NCBI RefSeq assembly: GCF_010470665.1
Contig: NZ_VOPZ01000006.1
Span: forward strand, 222,224 to 286,223
Origin: Desulfovibrio sp. JC022
Lineage (GTDB): Bacteria; Desulfobacterota; Desulfovibrionia; Desulfovibrionales; Desulfovibrionaceae
Reading direction: 5' to 3'
DNA length: 64,000 bases
Below, piece after piece: positions 45,479-54,470 of this stretch (position 1 is the first letter of the stretch; every line of letters begins with the position of its first letter). Under the pieces are notes generated by a model. It was given only the letters and a program-made list of their open reading frames with translations. It was not told the DNA's origin and searched no databases. Position numbers and translations under genes: made by a program.

Positions 45479-46606
45479 ATGACTACCACCTCACATCCCT
45501 GTTTCGGACCCTCAGCCCGCGCTTCTGTAGCCCGCGTTCACCTTCCGGTTGCTCCCAGAACTTTTTGCCGCACCAACTTTGCTCCCATGACCAAGCAGCC
45601 GGCAGCCATCATGCCCGAAGATGCATTGAGCATGCTTGATGGGCTGATTGAGTCCGGCAAAAAAATCAAAGTTGTGGGCATTACCGGCCCCGGCGATCCG
45701 CTGGCAAATTTCGAAGCAACTTACAAGACCCTGAAGCTGGTCCACGATAAATACCCGCGCATGTCCCTCTGCCTGACAACTCTGGGCATAAACGGTGCGG
45801 AATATGCCGCAAAACTGGCAGAACTCAAGATTTCCCACATTACTGTTCTGGTGGACGCGGCGGATTCAGCTACCGCCGAAAAAATCTATGCCTGGATTCG
45901 CCCGTCAACCAAGAACATCCCCCTGCCCGAAGCCGCCAAGCTGCTTATGAATGAACAGGCCGCAGCCATCAAGGCATTCAAGGAAGCAGGGCTGACCGTG
46001 AAGGTCAACACAACAATTTACAACGAAAACATAGACCAGATCGAAAACATCGCCATAGCCGTAAAGATGCTTAACGCGGACATCATGGGACTGACCCCCT
46101 TTATTCCAAATGAAGACAGCGAATTTTCAGCAGTGAGTGACGAGCAGATTGCGGAAGCCAGAACACTCGCCGCAAAACATATTGAACTCATGGAGCCGTG
46201 GCTCAGATGCGGATCATCCATCGAACTGGAGAAGCCGGTATCAAGTAACCTGCCCAAACCGAGTAAAAGCCGCCCTAATGTAGCGGTGGCAAGCTCCAGC
46301 GGTATGGATATCGACCTGCATCTGGGCCACGCCCATAAACTCATGATTTTCGGCCCCCGCGAAGATGGTCTGGCCTGCCTGCTGGAGACAAGAGAGGCCC
46401 CGGAACCGGGCGGCGGAAAATCCCGCTGGGAAAAACTGGCTGAAATGCTGAACGACTGCTTCGTATTACTCTGCTCCGCAGCCGGGGAGACCCCGAAAAA
46501 AGTGCTTGCCGCCAAAGGTATCAGGACAATCCAGACCGACGAAAACGTAGAAGGCACAGTGGACGTGCTCTACGGCGGCGGGAAAAAAGGCAAATGCAAG
46601 AAGTAA
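45479..46606 (+). CDS. NifB-like protein lacking the radical-SAM cysteines, with NifX-type C-terminus
   Basis: 375 residues that align with the real NifB (50439) along the whole radical-SAM half: HPCF at residues 6-9, RVHLPVAP at 19-26, then GITGPGDPLAN, HITVLVDAAD, KIYAWIRP. The three cluster Cys of NifB (C30, C34, C37) correspond to T28, T32 and A35 here, and the later NifB segment HCRRCRADAVG is also missing. So it should not bind the SAM 4Fe-4S cluster. From about residue 265 a NifX/NafY/NifB-tail domain follows (VAVASSSGMDIDLHLGHAHKLMIF), ending in a Lys/Cys-rich tail. A carrier or scaffold for FeMo-co precursors is a reasonable inference. Sits between nifK and the ferredoxin, repeats on both sides. 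Confidence 0.85.
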   Translation: MTTTSHPCFGPSARASVARVHLPVAPRTFCRTNFAPMTKQPAAIMPEDALSMLDGLIESGKKIKVVGITGPGDPLANFEATYKTLKLVHDKYPRMSLCLTTLGINGAEYAAKLAELKISHITVLVDAADSATAEKIYAWIRPSTKNIPLPEAAKLLMNEQAAAIKAFKEAGLTVKVNTTIYNENIDQIENIAIAVKMLNADIMGLTPFIPNEDSEFSAVSDEQIAEARTLAAKHIELMEPWLRCGSSIELEKPVSSNLPKPSKSRPNVAVASSSGMDIDLHLGHAHKLMIFGPREDGLACLLETREAPEPGGGKSRWEKLAEMLNDCFVLLCSAAGETPKKVLAAKGIRTIQTDENVEGTVDVLYGGGKKGKCKK

Positions 46607-46626
46607 TTAACAAGTCTTAACGCGAA

Positions 46627-46712
46627 GCGGCGAAGCCCTAATAAAAAGTTTTGGGATCCTTAAACCCTTTTCCCAAAAGGGTTTGAGGCCCCCGGCAGGG
46701 CCGCCGGAGGCA
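46627..46712 (+). repeat. Dispersed intergenic repeat, copy H
   Basis: Short form in the gap before the ferredoxin gene: GCGGCGAAGCCCTAATAA, GTTTTGGGATCC, hairpin AAACCCTTTTCCC/AAAAGGGTTT, GGCCCCCGGCAGGG, CCGCCGGAGGC. Nearly identical to copy I. Confidence 0.82.
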
Positions 46713-46738
46713 TAATCAAATACGAGGAGATAAAAATT

Positions 46739-47041
46739 ATGGCTACCCCTGAAAGAATGATCATCTGTTGTCAGAGTTTCCGCGCTACGGGCGAACCCAA
46801 GGGTATCTGTCACAAGCAGACTGACGGTTTCCTGCAATACATCGAAGAAGAAACCATCGACCGTGGTCTGGACGCACTGGTGGTAGCCACCAGCTGTCTG
46901 AAGCAGTGTGATAACGGTCCCATCCTCGTGATCCAGCCGGAAAACTGGTGGTTCAAGGGTGTGGACTCAGAAGAAAAGATCGATGAAATCCTCGACGGCC
47001 TTGAAGACGGCGAGCCCTGTGCAGATTACCTGCTCGATTAA
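46739..47041 (+). CDS. [2Fe-2S] ferredoxin, thioredoxin-like fold
   Basis: 100 residues with the thioredoxin-fold 2Fe-2S ferredoxin pattern: ICCQSFRATGEPKGIC near the start and SCLKQCDNGPILVIQPENWW after residue 52, supplying the four Cys ligands. It resembles the clostridial/Azotobacter 2Fe-2S ferredoxins found in nif loci. Likely an electron donor for nitrogenase or for cofactor assembly. GAGGAG precedes the ATG by about 9 bases. Confidence 0.9.
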   Translation: MATPERMIICCQSFRATGEPKGICHKQTDGFLQYIEEETIDRGLDALVVATSCLKQCDNGPILVIQPENWWFKGVDSEEKIDEILDGLEDGEPCADYLLD

Positions 47042-47111
47042 TTAAACAAACGCAAAATCAACATTTCAAAGTTCACGCTTCTGGATTTTGGAAAACCATA
47101 TGAGGGAGCAT

Positions 47112-47567
47112 ATGCCGACCACAGTTCATATACGTAACGCCAACTCTGCTGATCTGGTTCCCATGACCGATCTGCTGAAATCTCTGTTCTCCGTCGAGAA
47201 AGACTTTTCAGTGGATGGGAGCAGACAGCTGAATGGCCTCAAAATGCTGCTAGGCAATCCCCGGGCACGCATTCTGGTGGCGGAAGAACATGGTGAAGTG
47301 GTCGGCATGTGCACCGGTCAGATTGTAATCTCAACAGCTGAAGGCGGTCCGTCCATCCTCGTGGAAGACGTGGTTGTCCGCAGCGACAGGCAGGGGGCGG
47401 GAATCGGCTCACAACTCATGGAAGCCATTCTCGGATTCGCAGAAGAACAAAGAGCAACACGGCTGCAATTACTTGCAGACTGCGACAATACCCCGGCCCT
47501 GAAATTCTACCAAAAGATCGGCTGGAGCAACACAAGCCTGATCTGCCTTCGCAAGACGAACGCATAG
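47112..47567 (+). CDS. GNAT-family acetyltransferase within the nif operon
   Basis: 151 residues from an ATG at 47112 (GAGGG upstream); ATG 47100 is an alternative. The GNAT core is clear: HIRNANSADLVPM, ILVAEEHGEVVGMCTGQI, ILVEDVVVRSDRQGAGIGSQLM (acetyl-CoA loop RQGAGIG) and the C-terminal NTPALKFYQKIGW. The target is unknown; protein or small-molecule acetylation is possible. It lies between the ferredoxin and nifE on the same strand with short gaps, so it is probably cotranscribed with the nif genes. Confidence 0.88.
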   Translation: MPTTVHIRNANSADLVPMTDLLKSLFSVEKDFSVDGSRQLNGLKMLLGNPRARILVAEEHGEVVGMCTGQIVISTAEGGPSILVEDVVVRSDRQGAGIGSQLMEAILGFAEEQRATRLQLLADCDNTPALKFYQKIGWSNTSLICLRKTNA

Positions 47568-47582
47568 CAACGGAGCAAAACA

Positions 47583-48947
47583 ATGAATGAATACACAATT
47601 TTAGAAGAACGCAAAGACCAGATCCACCGTACGGGCGAGGGAGCACTGGACATGGCCTGCAACCGGGAATCGCTTGCCGGTGCAGTAAGCCAGAGAGCCT
47701 GTGTTTTCTGCGGTTCGCGGGTGGTGCTATACCCCATCGCAGACGCCCTGCATCTGGTTCACGGTCCCATCGGCTGTGCGGTCTACACTTGGGACATCCG
47801 CGGCGCGCTCTCCAGCGGCCCGGAACTGCACCGCCTCTCCTTTTCCACCGACCTGCAGGAAACAGACGTTATCTTCGGCGGTGAAAAGAAGCTTGAAGCA
47901 GCCCTTGATGAACTCATCGACCGTCACAGCCCCAAGGCTGCATTCGTCTACTCCACCTGCATTGTCGGCATCATCGGTGATGACCTTGAAGCGGTATGTA
48001 GAAAGATGAGCGAGAAGAAAGGAATTCCCGTACTTCCGGTCATGTCCGAAGGTTTCAAGGGCAGCAAGCGCGAAGGCTATCTCGCGGCCTGCAAAGCCAT
48101 GTTCAAGCTGGTGGGCAACGAGGATGTATCCGATGTTTCCCCCCTTTCGGTAAACATCCTGGGCGACTTCAACCTTGCCGGGGAAATCTGGATCATCCGC
48201 GAATATTTCAAAAAGATGTGGGTGGAGGTCGTCGCCAACATCACCGGCGACGGACGTGTGAAGGATATAGGACGCAGCCACGGCGCGGCCCTTAATCTTG
48301 TACAGTGTTCCGGGGCGACATTGGACTTGGCAAAAATGATGAAGGAGAAATACGGCAAGCCATACATGCGCGTCTCCTACCTCGGCATCGAAGACATGGC
48401 CGATTCCCTCTATCAGGTTGCTGATTTCTTTAAGGATGTCGACCCGGACATTGTCAAACGCACGGAAAATCTCGTGCGCGACGAACTCTCCAAGCTCATG
48501 CCCGAACTGGCCCGCATGCGCAAAGATCTCGAAGGCAAGAAAGTCGCCATGTACGTGGGCGGTTCCTTTAAGGCTTTCTCCCTGCTCAAGGCTTTCCGCC
48601 ATCTGGGTATGAAAGTGGTCATGGTCGGTTCCCAGACCGGAACCAAGGAAGATTACGCTGAACTGGAACGTATCTCCGATCCCGGCACCATCCTCGTGGA
48701 TGACGCCAACCCGCTGGAACTTTCTGCATTCATCAAGGAAAAGGACGTGGACATCTTTGTCGGCGGCGTAAAAGAACGCCCCATCGCCTTCAAGATGGGA
48801 GTGGGGTTCTGCGATCACAACCACGAGCGCAAGGAAGCCCTCGAAGGTTTCGAAGGCATGCTCAATTTCGCCCGCGAAATTCACGCCTCAGCAATGAGCC
48901 CGGTCTGGAACTTTGTACCTAGAAGATCGAAGAAAGCAGGAGAATAG
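47583..48947 (+). CDS. nifE: NifE, FeMo-co scaffold subunit
   Basis: 454 residues. NifE resembles NifD and, with NifN, holds the FeMo-co precursor. Present are RACVFCGSRVVLYPIADALHLVHGPIGCAVYTW, the FSTDLQETDVIFGGEKKL motif and HNHERKEALEGFEG near the end (the HxH-type segment of NifE). Ribosome site is CGGAG. It ends 2 bases before nifN. Confidence 0.96.
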   Translation: MNEYTILEERKDQIHRTGEGALDMACNRESLAGAVSQRACVFCGSRVVLYPIADALHLVHGPIGCAVYTWDIRGALSSGPELHRLSFSTDLQETDVIFGGEKKLEAALDELIDRHSPKAAFVYSTCIVGIIGDDLEAVCRKMSEKKGIPVLPVMSEGFKGSKREGYLAACKAMFKLVGNEDVSDVSPLSVNILGDFNLAGEIWIIREYFKKMWVEVVANITGDGRVKDIGRSHGAALNLVQCSGATLDLAKMMKEKYGKPYMRVSYLGIEDMADSLYQVADFFKDVDPDIVKRTENLVRDELSKLMPELARMRKDLEGKKVAMYVGGSFKAFSLLKAFRHLGMKVVMVGSQTGTKEDYAELERISDPGTILVDDANPLELSAFIKEKDVDIFVGGVKERPIAFKMGVGFCDHNHERKEALEGFEGMLNFAREIHASAMSPVWNFVPRRSKKAGE

Positions 48948-48949
48948 CC

Positions 48950-50308
48950 ATGACTACTAAGAGTAAAAATTTTACATCGACCACTAATGCCTGCAAACTT
49001 TGTACGCCGTTAGGTGCATCTCTGGCCTTTCGCGGCGTTGAAGGCTCCATACCTTTCCTGCACGGCTCGCAGGGCTGCGCTACTTACATGCGCCGTTACG
49101 TGATCAGCCATTTTCGTGAGCCTGTGGATATTGCTTCTTCAGCTCTGGGTGAAAAGCACGCTGTATACGGCGGCGGCCCGAACCTGAAAAAGGGCATCCT
49201 CAATGTTATGAAAAAATACGAGCCGAAAATCGTGGGCGTGGCGACCACCTGCCTCACCGAAACAATCGGCGATGATGTTCCCATGTATCTCAATGAATTC
49301 AATAAAGAATTCGGCGACCTCGACCTGCCGGATATCGTGCAGGTTTCCACACCTAGCTACAACGGCACCCACATGGACGGTTGGCACGGCGCAGTGCGTT
49401 CCATGGTCGAACAGCTCTGCACTGAAAAAGCGGAAGACGACGGACACGTAAACATCCTGCCCAACATGGTTTCCTGTGAAGATGTGCGTCACCTCTTCGA
49501 TATTTGTGAAGATTTCGGCCTGAAGGCGACCATCCTGCCCGATATTTCCGAAACCCTCGATGGCCCGGCACTGGAGGATTACGTGAAAATCCCCGTCGGC
49601 GGTACTCCGGTTGAGGACATTAAAAAGATGTCCGGCGCGGCAGCAACCATCGAACTGGGCCGCTGTGTTCCCGCCAAGAGCGGCGGAACCAGCCTTGCAG
49701 AGCGGTTCGGTGTAGCCAACCACCGCATCGGCCTGCCCATGGGCCTGCGTGAATCCGATATTTTCTTCGAAACTCTCGAAGCTGTTTCCGGCAAAAAGAT
49801 GCCCGCCCGTTACGAACGCGAACGGGGCCGGCTCATCGATGCTTACGTGGACGGACACAAATACATTTTCGGCAAGCGGGCCGTTGTTTACGGCGAGGAA
49901 GACCTCGTTACCGGACTGTGCGCTTTTCTGGCCGAGATCGGCGTGGACGTGGTCCTTGCCGGGTCCGGAGCAAAAAAAAAAGGCATGGCTGAAGCCATCT
50001 CCGCAGTAACCGAGGGCGTAGGCCGGACCACCCCGGAAATCCACGAAGGAGTTGATTTCCACGACATCGCCGAACGGGCCGGGGAACTGAAACCGGACCT
50101 GCTCATCGGTCATTCCAAGGGCTACCGCTACGCCAAGGTATGGGGAATCCCGCTCATCCGGCTCGGTTTTCCTGTACATGACCGCTTCGGCGGGCAGCGC
50201 ATCCCGACGCTGGGCTATCGCGGAACGCAGCACCTTTTCGACCGCATAGTCAACGCAATGCTCGAAAAGAAACAGGCCGATAACCCTGTCGGCTATGGCT
50301 ATATGTAA
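48950..50308 (+). CDS. nifN: NifN, FeMo-co scaffold subunit
   Basis: 452 residues, the NifK-like partner of NifE. Signatures: TTNACKLCTPLGASLAFRG, FLHGSQGCATYMRRYVISHFREP, TTCLTETIGDDV and RLGFPVHDRFGGQRIPTLGYRG. AGGAG overlaps the end of nifE, so the two are translationally close, fitting a heterotetramer. The C-terminus is a little extended (AMLEKKQADNPVGYGYM). Confidence 0.96.
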   Translation: MTTKSKNFTSTTNACKLCTPLGASLAFRGVEGSIPFLHGSQGCATYMRRYVISHFREPVDIASSALGEKHAVYGGGPNLKKGILNVMKKYEPKIVGVATTCLTETIGDDVPMYLNEFNKEFGDLDLPDIVQVSTPSYNGTHMDGWHGAVRSMVEQLCTEKAEDDGHVNILPNMVSCEDVRHLFDICEDFGLKATILPDISETLDGPALEDYVKIPVGGTPVEDIKKMSGAAATIELGRCVPAKSGGTSLAERFGVANHRIGLPMGLRESDIFFETLEAVSGKKMPARYERERGRLIDAYVDGHKYIFGKRAVVYGEEDLVTGLCAFLAEIGVDVVLAGSGAKKKGMAEAISAVTEGVGRTTPEIHEGVDFHDIAERAGELKPDLLIGHSKGYRYAKVWGIPLIRLGFPVHDRFGGQRIPTLGYRGTQHLFDRIVNAMLEKKQADNPVGYGYM

Positions 50309-50335
50309 GAAATAAAGGACTATTTAATAACACCA

Positions 50336-50421
50336 GCGGCGAAGCCCTAATAAAAAGTTTTGGGATTCTTAAACCCTTTTCCCAAAAGGGTTTAAGGCTC
50401 CCGGCAGGGCCGCCGGAGGCA
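50336..50421 (+). repeat. Dispersed intergenic repeat, copy I
   Basis: Short form in the gap between nifN and nifB, nearly identical to copy H: GCGGCGAAGCCCTAATAA, TTTTGGGATTC, hairpin AAACCCTTTTCCC/AAAAGGGTTT, GGCTCCCGGCAGGG, CCGCCGGAGGC. Confidence 0.82.
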
Positions 50422-50438
50422 TAACAGGGAGATATATC

Positions 50439-51710
50439 ATGAAAAAAGATACCACCAAACATCCGTGTTTTAACAAAGAAACCGCAGGTTCCTGTGGACG
50501 TGTACATCTCCCGGTAGCCCCCAAGTGCAACATTCAGTGTAACTACTGCAATCGTAAATACGACTGCGTGAACGAATCGCGCCCCGGCGTGACCAGCGGT
50601 GTGCTCAAACCTTTTCAGGCTGCGGAATATATGGACGCAGTGCTGAAAAAAGAACCGCGTATCACCGTGGCGGGTATCGCAGGACCGGGCGACCCTTTTG
50701 CCAATCCGGAAGAGACTCTGGAAACCATGCGGCTGCTCAATAAAAAGCATCCCCATTTGATCTTCTGCCTGTCATCCAACGGCATGGGCATCCTGCCTTA
50801 TCTGGATGACCTGAAGGCACTGGGCGTATCCCATGTGACTATCACCATCAACGCGGTTGACCCGAAAATCGGGGCTAAAATTTATTCCTGGGTCAAGGCC
50901 GGCAAGGTTGTGTACCGTGGCGAAAAAGGCGCGAAGGTCCTGCTGGAACGCCAGCTTGCAGCCATTAAAGGGCTGAAAGAACGTGGCATTACCGTGAAGG
51001 TTAACTCCATTGTCATTCCCGGAATCAACGACCAGCACATTGCGGAAGTGGCCCGCGTGGCAGCGGAACTTGGCACGGACATTCAGAACATGATCCCGCT
51101 CAAGCCCACTGCGGATACCCTTTTTGCTGATTTTGAAGAGCCGGACCATAAAATGATTAACTCTCTGCGCAAGGAAGCGGGGGGAACCATTGAACAGATG
51201 ACCCACTGCCGCCGCTGCCGCGCAGATGCTGTGGGACTGCTGGGTGATGATAAATCCGTGGCTTTTTGTGGCACCTTAAAATCCTGTTCCGAGCTGAAAC
51301 CCATTGATGTGAAAGGACCACGCCCATACGTGGCGGTTGCTTCCCGCGAAGGCATGCTGGTCAATCAGCATCTCGGTGAAGCCCGTGAATTCCACATCTG
51401 GGCCAAGGACGGCGATGGCGACTTCAAACTGGTGGAGAAACGGCCCGCTCCCAAGGCCGGATGCGGTCCGCAGCGTTGGACCGAGCTTGCGACAACCCTC
51501 AGTGACTGTCGCGCGGTGCTTGCGGCGGCCATCGGGGAAACTCCGCAGGCAAAACTGGCTGAAAACGGCGTGGAACCGCACGTGATCGGCGGGTTCATCG
51601 AAGACGCACTGCGTACTATCTACAACGGCGGGGATATGGATATCCATAAAGGACGGCGCGGCTCTATTGCTGATGCCTGCTGCACCGGAACCGGCACCAA
51701 GTGCGGATAA
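50439..51710 (+). CDS. nifB: NifB, radical-SAM NifB-co synthase
   Basis: 423 residues: a radical-SAM core plus a C-terminal NifX-like domain, the full NifB layout. HPCFN and SCGRVHLPVAPKCNIQCNYC carry the CxxxCxxC SAM cluster ligands (C30, C34, C37). HCRRCRADAVGLL near residue 255 supplies further cluster ligands. The NifX-like domain starts at VAVASREGMLVNQHLGEAREFHIW (about 290). NifB fuses Fe-S units into NifB-co, the precursor of FeMo-co. Final nif gene of the operon; GGGAG before the ATG. Confidence 0.96.
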   Translation: MKKDTTKHPCFNKETAGSCGRVHLPVAPKCNIQCNYCNRKYDCVNESRPGVTSGVLKPFQAAEYMDAVLKKEPRITVAGIAGPGDPFANPEETLETMRLLNKKHPHLIFCLSSNGMGILPYLDDLKALGVSHVTITINAVDPKIGAKIYSWVKAGKVVYRGEKGAKVLLERQLAAIKGLKERGITVKVNSIVIPGINDQHIAEVARVAAELGTDIQNMIPLKPTADTLFADFEEPDHKMINSLRKEAGGTIEQMTHCRRCRADAVGLLGDDKSVAFCGTLKSCSELKPIDVKGPRPYVAVASREGMLVNQHLGEAREFHIWAKDGDGDFKLVEKRPAPKAGCGPQRWTELATTLSDCRAVLAAAIGETPQAKLAENGVEPHVIGGFIEDALRTIYNGGDMDIHKGRRGSIADACCTGTGTKCG

Positions 51711-51786
51711 AAATTCTGTCCATAAACAGCTATCTGCAATAAAATAAAATTTTATAGAAATGCTCCGTTTCTATAAATTACACTGT

Positions 51787-51820
51787 GAAGCCCCGGCAAA
51801 GTTGCTCTTGCCGGGGCTTC
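51787..51820 (+). terminator. Stem-loop after nifB
   Basis: A 13-bp perfect stem GAAGCCCCGGCAA pairing with TTGCCGGGGCTTC and a short loop, followed by TCCCTT rather than a pure T run. A preceding A/T hairpin lies at 51751-51777. Likely ends the nif transcript. Confidence 0.7.
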
Positions 51821-51923
51821 TCCCTTGATAGTCAGAACAAAGTTCAAATATCCTCTGCTCCACTATCTGGCAAAATTTTGTAAAACCGATTATGTTTGAC
51901 AAAACCCAGATTGGAGCACTCAA

Positions 51924-52787
51924 ATGAAAATGACCGCGAAAACCGTACTTCTATTCTTTATACTAACCCTTTTCAGTATCACCTCCGCCAGTGCCGATGA
52001 GGTAGCCAAAGGGGTCAACTGCCCTCCCGGATGGAGCGATAACCAAGTTGCCCGCGGAGATAACCGGGTAAAGCAATGCATATCCCCGTCACTTGATTCC
52101 AGTGTGGAACTTTATGTCACTCCCGGTAAAAAGATTCCGTTGGAGAAACTGCTTGATAATTGGATTACCGCCCTTAAACAGCAGGGCTTTCCATTGCAGA
52201 ATAAGATTTCCGAAACCAAAGGACATGTCTCCGGTGCCCCTGCAATTTTCCGTGAATATGAAGGAAAAGCAGACGGCAGGACATTTGAATCACTGCTGGC
52301 AGCCAGTAGCCATAATGGAGTGAATTACATCTTTCAGGGCCGTTATCCCGATGATGACCGCGAAGCCGAACAGCTGGTCAGGCACTCTCTGACCACATGG
52401 AATTTCCCCGAAGACACAGCCAAGGAAGACACCCCGTATGATTCCCCGAAACAAGCCGGAACCAGCGGCAGCTTCAAAAATATAGGTGGTTGCTGGGCCT
52501 GGGGACTCTGGAAAGCACCCTCCGGTGCTTCAGTGGTCATCCTGCCCGACGGACGGGCCATTTTTGACGGGCAGATTCTCAGGCACTGGCGGCCTACAGA
52601 TGAAGAGGGAACGATAGTCATGGAAATCCCCATCAAATGGGGCGGAGGCAGTGCCATCTGGACTCACCCGGAAGGACGTCATGACGTAATTATTCAGGTG
52701 GAATTTCCAGAAGCGCGGCAGATTCTACTGCGCGATTCATGGGAATACAGCTACAAAGGCAAGGCTTTCAAAGCCTGCCATCACTAG
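51924..52787 (+). CDS. Uncharacterised secreted protein between nifB and nifA
   Basis: 287 residues with a signal peptide (about 24 residues, hydrophobic run then SITSASADE). I did not recognise the family. The first two-thirds read like a small mixed alpha/beta periplasmic domain (LDNWITALKQQGFPLQNK, FRE-Y-EGKADGRTFESLL), a Pro/Thr/Asp linker follows (about 165-185), and the C-terminal 100 residues form a compact beta domain (SGASVVILPDGRAIFDGQI) with four Trp and two Cys. GGAG lies before the ATG. Placement between nifB and nifA may be coincidental. Confidence 0.78.
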   Translation: MKMTAKTVLLFFILTLFSITSASADEVAKGVNCPPGWSDNQVARGDNRVKQCISPSLDSSVELYVTPGKKIPLEKLLDNWITALKQQGFPLQNKISETKGHVSGAPAIFREYEGKADGRTFESLLAASSHNGVNYIFQGRYPDDDREAEQLVRHSLTTWNFPEDTAKEDTPYDSPKQAGTSGSFKNIGGCWAWGLWKAPSGASVVILPDGRAIFDGQILRHWRPTDEEGTIVMEIPIKWGGGSAIWTHPEGRHDVIIQVEFPEARQILLRDSWEYSYKGKAFKACHH

Positions 52788-52794
52788 GAAAAAA

Positions 52795-52831
52795 GAGGCT
52801 TTCCACCCGACGTGGAAAGCCTCTTTTTTTT
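52795..52831. terminator. Bidirectional terminator between the secreted-protein gene and nifA
   Basis: Stem GAGGCTTTCCAC paired with GTGGAAAGCCTC, loop CCGAC, then eight T on the plus strand and a run of A before (T on the minus strand). It serves both converging genes. Confidence 0.9.
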
Positions 52832-52874
52832 AACCGCAATCTCGATGATCGCGGACTAGCCAGTCAGGAAATTT

Positions 52875-54470
52875 TTAACCTTTCTTCATACGCCTAAGCC
52901 GCGCCCGCCCTTCGGCGATCATGGATTCAAGACCGTAACGCTTAACCCGGTAGCCCATCTGACGAGCAGAAAGGCCAAGAGTTTCTGCGGCCTTGTACTG
53001 AATCCAGCCGCTACGTTCCAGAGCGGCGACAACTTCATTACGCTCCACTTCCTTGAGCGAGGTGCAATGAGGAAGAGCATCGTTTGAAGCAGGAACGCTG
53101 ACTTCTCCATCAGAACTGTTGGAGACTCCACGCTGGCCCGGAGCAAGATAGGATTTAAGAAATTCAAGGGTAATATATTCGGAGTCGGACATGATAACCA
53201 GCCGCTCCAACAGATTCTGCATCTCACGAACATTGCCCGGCCAATCGTAAATCATAAGCGAATCAAGAGCCGCCGGGGTAAAAAACATTTTTCGACCATA
53301 ATCCTCAGCCATTTTCTGGATGAAATAATTGAGCAGCCCGGTGATGTCCTCTTTGCGTTCCCGCAAGGGCGGCACGGTGATGGGAAAAATATTCAAGCGG
53401 TAATAGAGATCCAGCCGGAATTCATTGCGCTCCACCAACAACCCGAGGTCGCGGTTGGTGGCCGCAAGGATACGCACATCAATATTGCGAGTCTTGTTTG
53501 AACCGATCCTTTCCAGCTCTTTTTCCTGTAAGACCCGCAAAAGCTTGGCCTGTAGGCTCATGGGAAATTCCCCGATCTCATCAAGAAAAATTGTCCCGCC
53601 GTCAGCCTCTTCAAAACGGCCCGGACGAGTGGAAGCCGCACCGGTAAAAGATCCTTTTTCATGACCGAATAATTCGGACTCAAGAAGATTTTCCGGGATG
53701 GAAGCACAGTTAACCTTGATAAAAGGGTGCCTTGCGCGATCTGAAAGTTCGTGGATGATCTTGGCCATGAGCGTCTTGCCCACACCGGATTCACCGAGCA
53801 GCAACACTGTGGCCTTGGTGGGTGCCACTTTTTCAAGTTGCCGCTGGACCTCAACCATGGCTGAACTCTGCCCGACAATGTAGAGGCCCTTTGTTTTTTT
53901 GGAAATCTGGTACTTTAAAGAAGTATTCTCACGCTTGAGGGCAGCCTCACGTTCCATGATCTTCTCGTTGAGACTTATAAACTGACCGATGAGCGTAGCC
54001 ACGATCTTCAGGAAATCAACATCCTCTTCCGCAGCGACATGATCACCGAAGATACGATCCACATTGAGAACACCGATGGGGTCGCTGTGAAGAATAATCG
54101 GCACACCGATGAATCCGGTTTTAGCGCGCTCAATCTTGCGGGCTCCGGTTTTATCAAGGAAAAGCGGCTCCTTACTGATATCCGGCACATAATAAGACTC
54201 CCCGGTCTGGAAAATACGCCCAGTGACCCCTTCATCAAGGCGGTAAACCCCGCGCTGTTTTTCCTCAAGGGACAAACCATACGAGGCATTGATTGAAAGC
54301 TGTTTTGTTTCCGGGTCGTAAAGGGTCACTGTCGCCCGCTTCATGCTCAGGTTCTCCGAAAGAATACTAAGCACACCGTCAAGTGCGGACTCCAGATCAA
54401 GAGCCTGCTCAATGGCCTGACAAATGGCCAGCAGCGCGGAAAGTTTCAATCCATGCAGTGAAGGATACAT
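52875..54470 (-). CDS. nifA: NifA-type sigma-54-dependent activator
   Basis: 531 residues: N-terminal GAF domain (about 20-165), AAA+ sigma-54 interaction domain (Walker A GESGVGKT at 226-233; sigma-contact loop GSFTGA at 273-278; FLDEIGEFP Walker B), and a Fis-type HTH at the end ([31 protein letters not shown]). This matches NifA. The linker after the AAA+ domain has no CxxxxC pair, unlike oxygen-sensitive NifA proteins of rhizobia. No nifL gene lies next to it. It is convergent with the plus-strand gene at 51924. Likely activates the -24/-12 promoters at 40314-40545. The ribosome site is weak. Confidence 0.9.
   Translation of the reverse strand: MYPSLHGLKLSALLAICQAIEQALDLESALDGVLSILSENLSMKRATVTLYDPETKQLSINASYGLSLEEKQRGVYRLDEGVTGRIFQTGESYYVPDISKEPLFLDKTGARKIERAKTGFIGVPIILHSDPIGVLNVDRIFGDHVAAEEDVDFLKIVATLIGQFISLNEKIMEREAALKRENTSLKYQISKKTKGLYIVGQSSAMVEVQRQLEKVAPTKATVLLLGESGVGKTLMAKIIHELSDRARHPFIKVNCASIPENLLESELFGHEKGSFTGAASTRPGRFEEADGGTIFLDEIGEFPMSLQAKLLRVLQEKELERIGSNKTRNIDVRILAATNRDLGLLVERNEFRLDLYYRLNIFPITVPPLRERKEDITGLLNYFIQKMAEDYGRKMFFTPAALDSLMIYDWPGNVREMQNLLERLVIMSDSEYITLEFLKSYLAPGQRGVSNSSDGEVSVPASNDALPHCTSLKEVERNEVVAALERSGWIQYKAAETLGLSARQMGYRVKRYGLESMIAEGRARLRRMKKG

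Noticed and set aside
47727-50233. Long open frames antisense to nifE and nifN (47727-48884 and 49139-50233, minus)
   Set aside because: They mirror the codon bias of the real nif genes on the other strand and carry no known motif.
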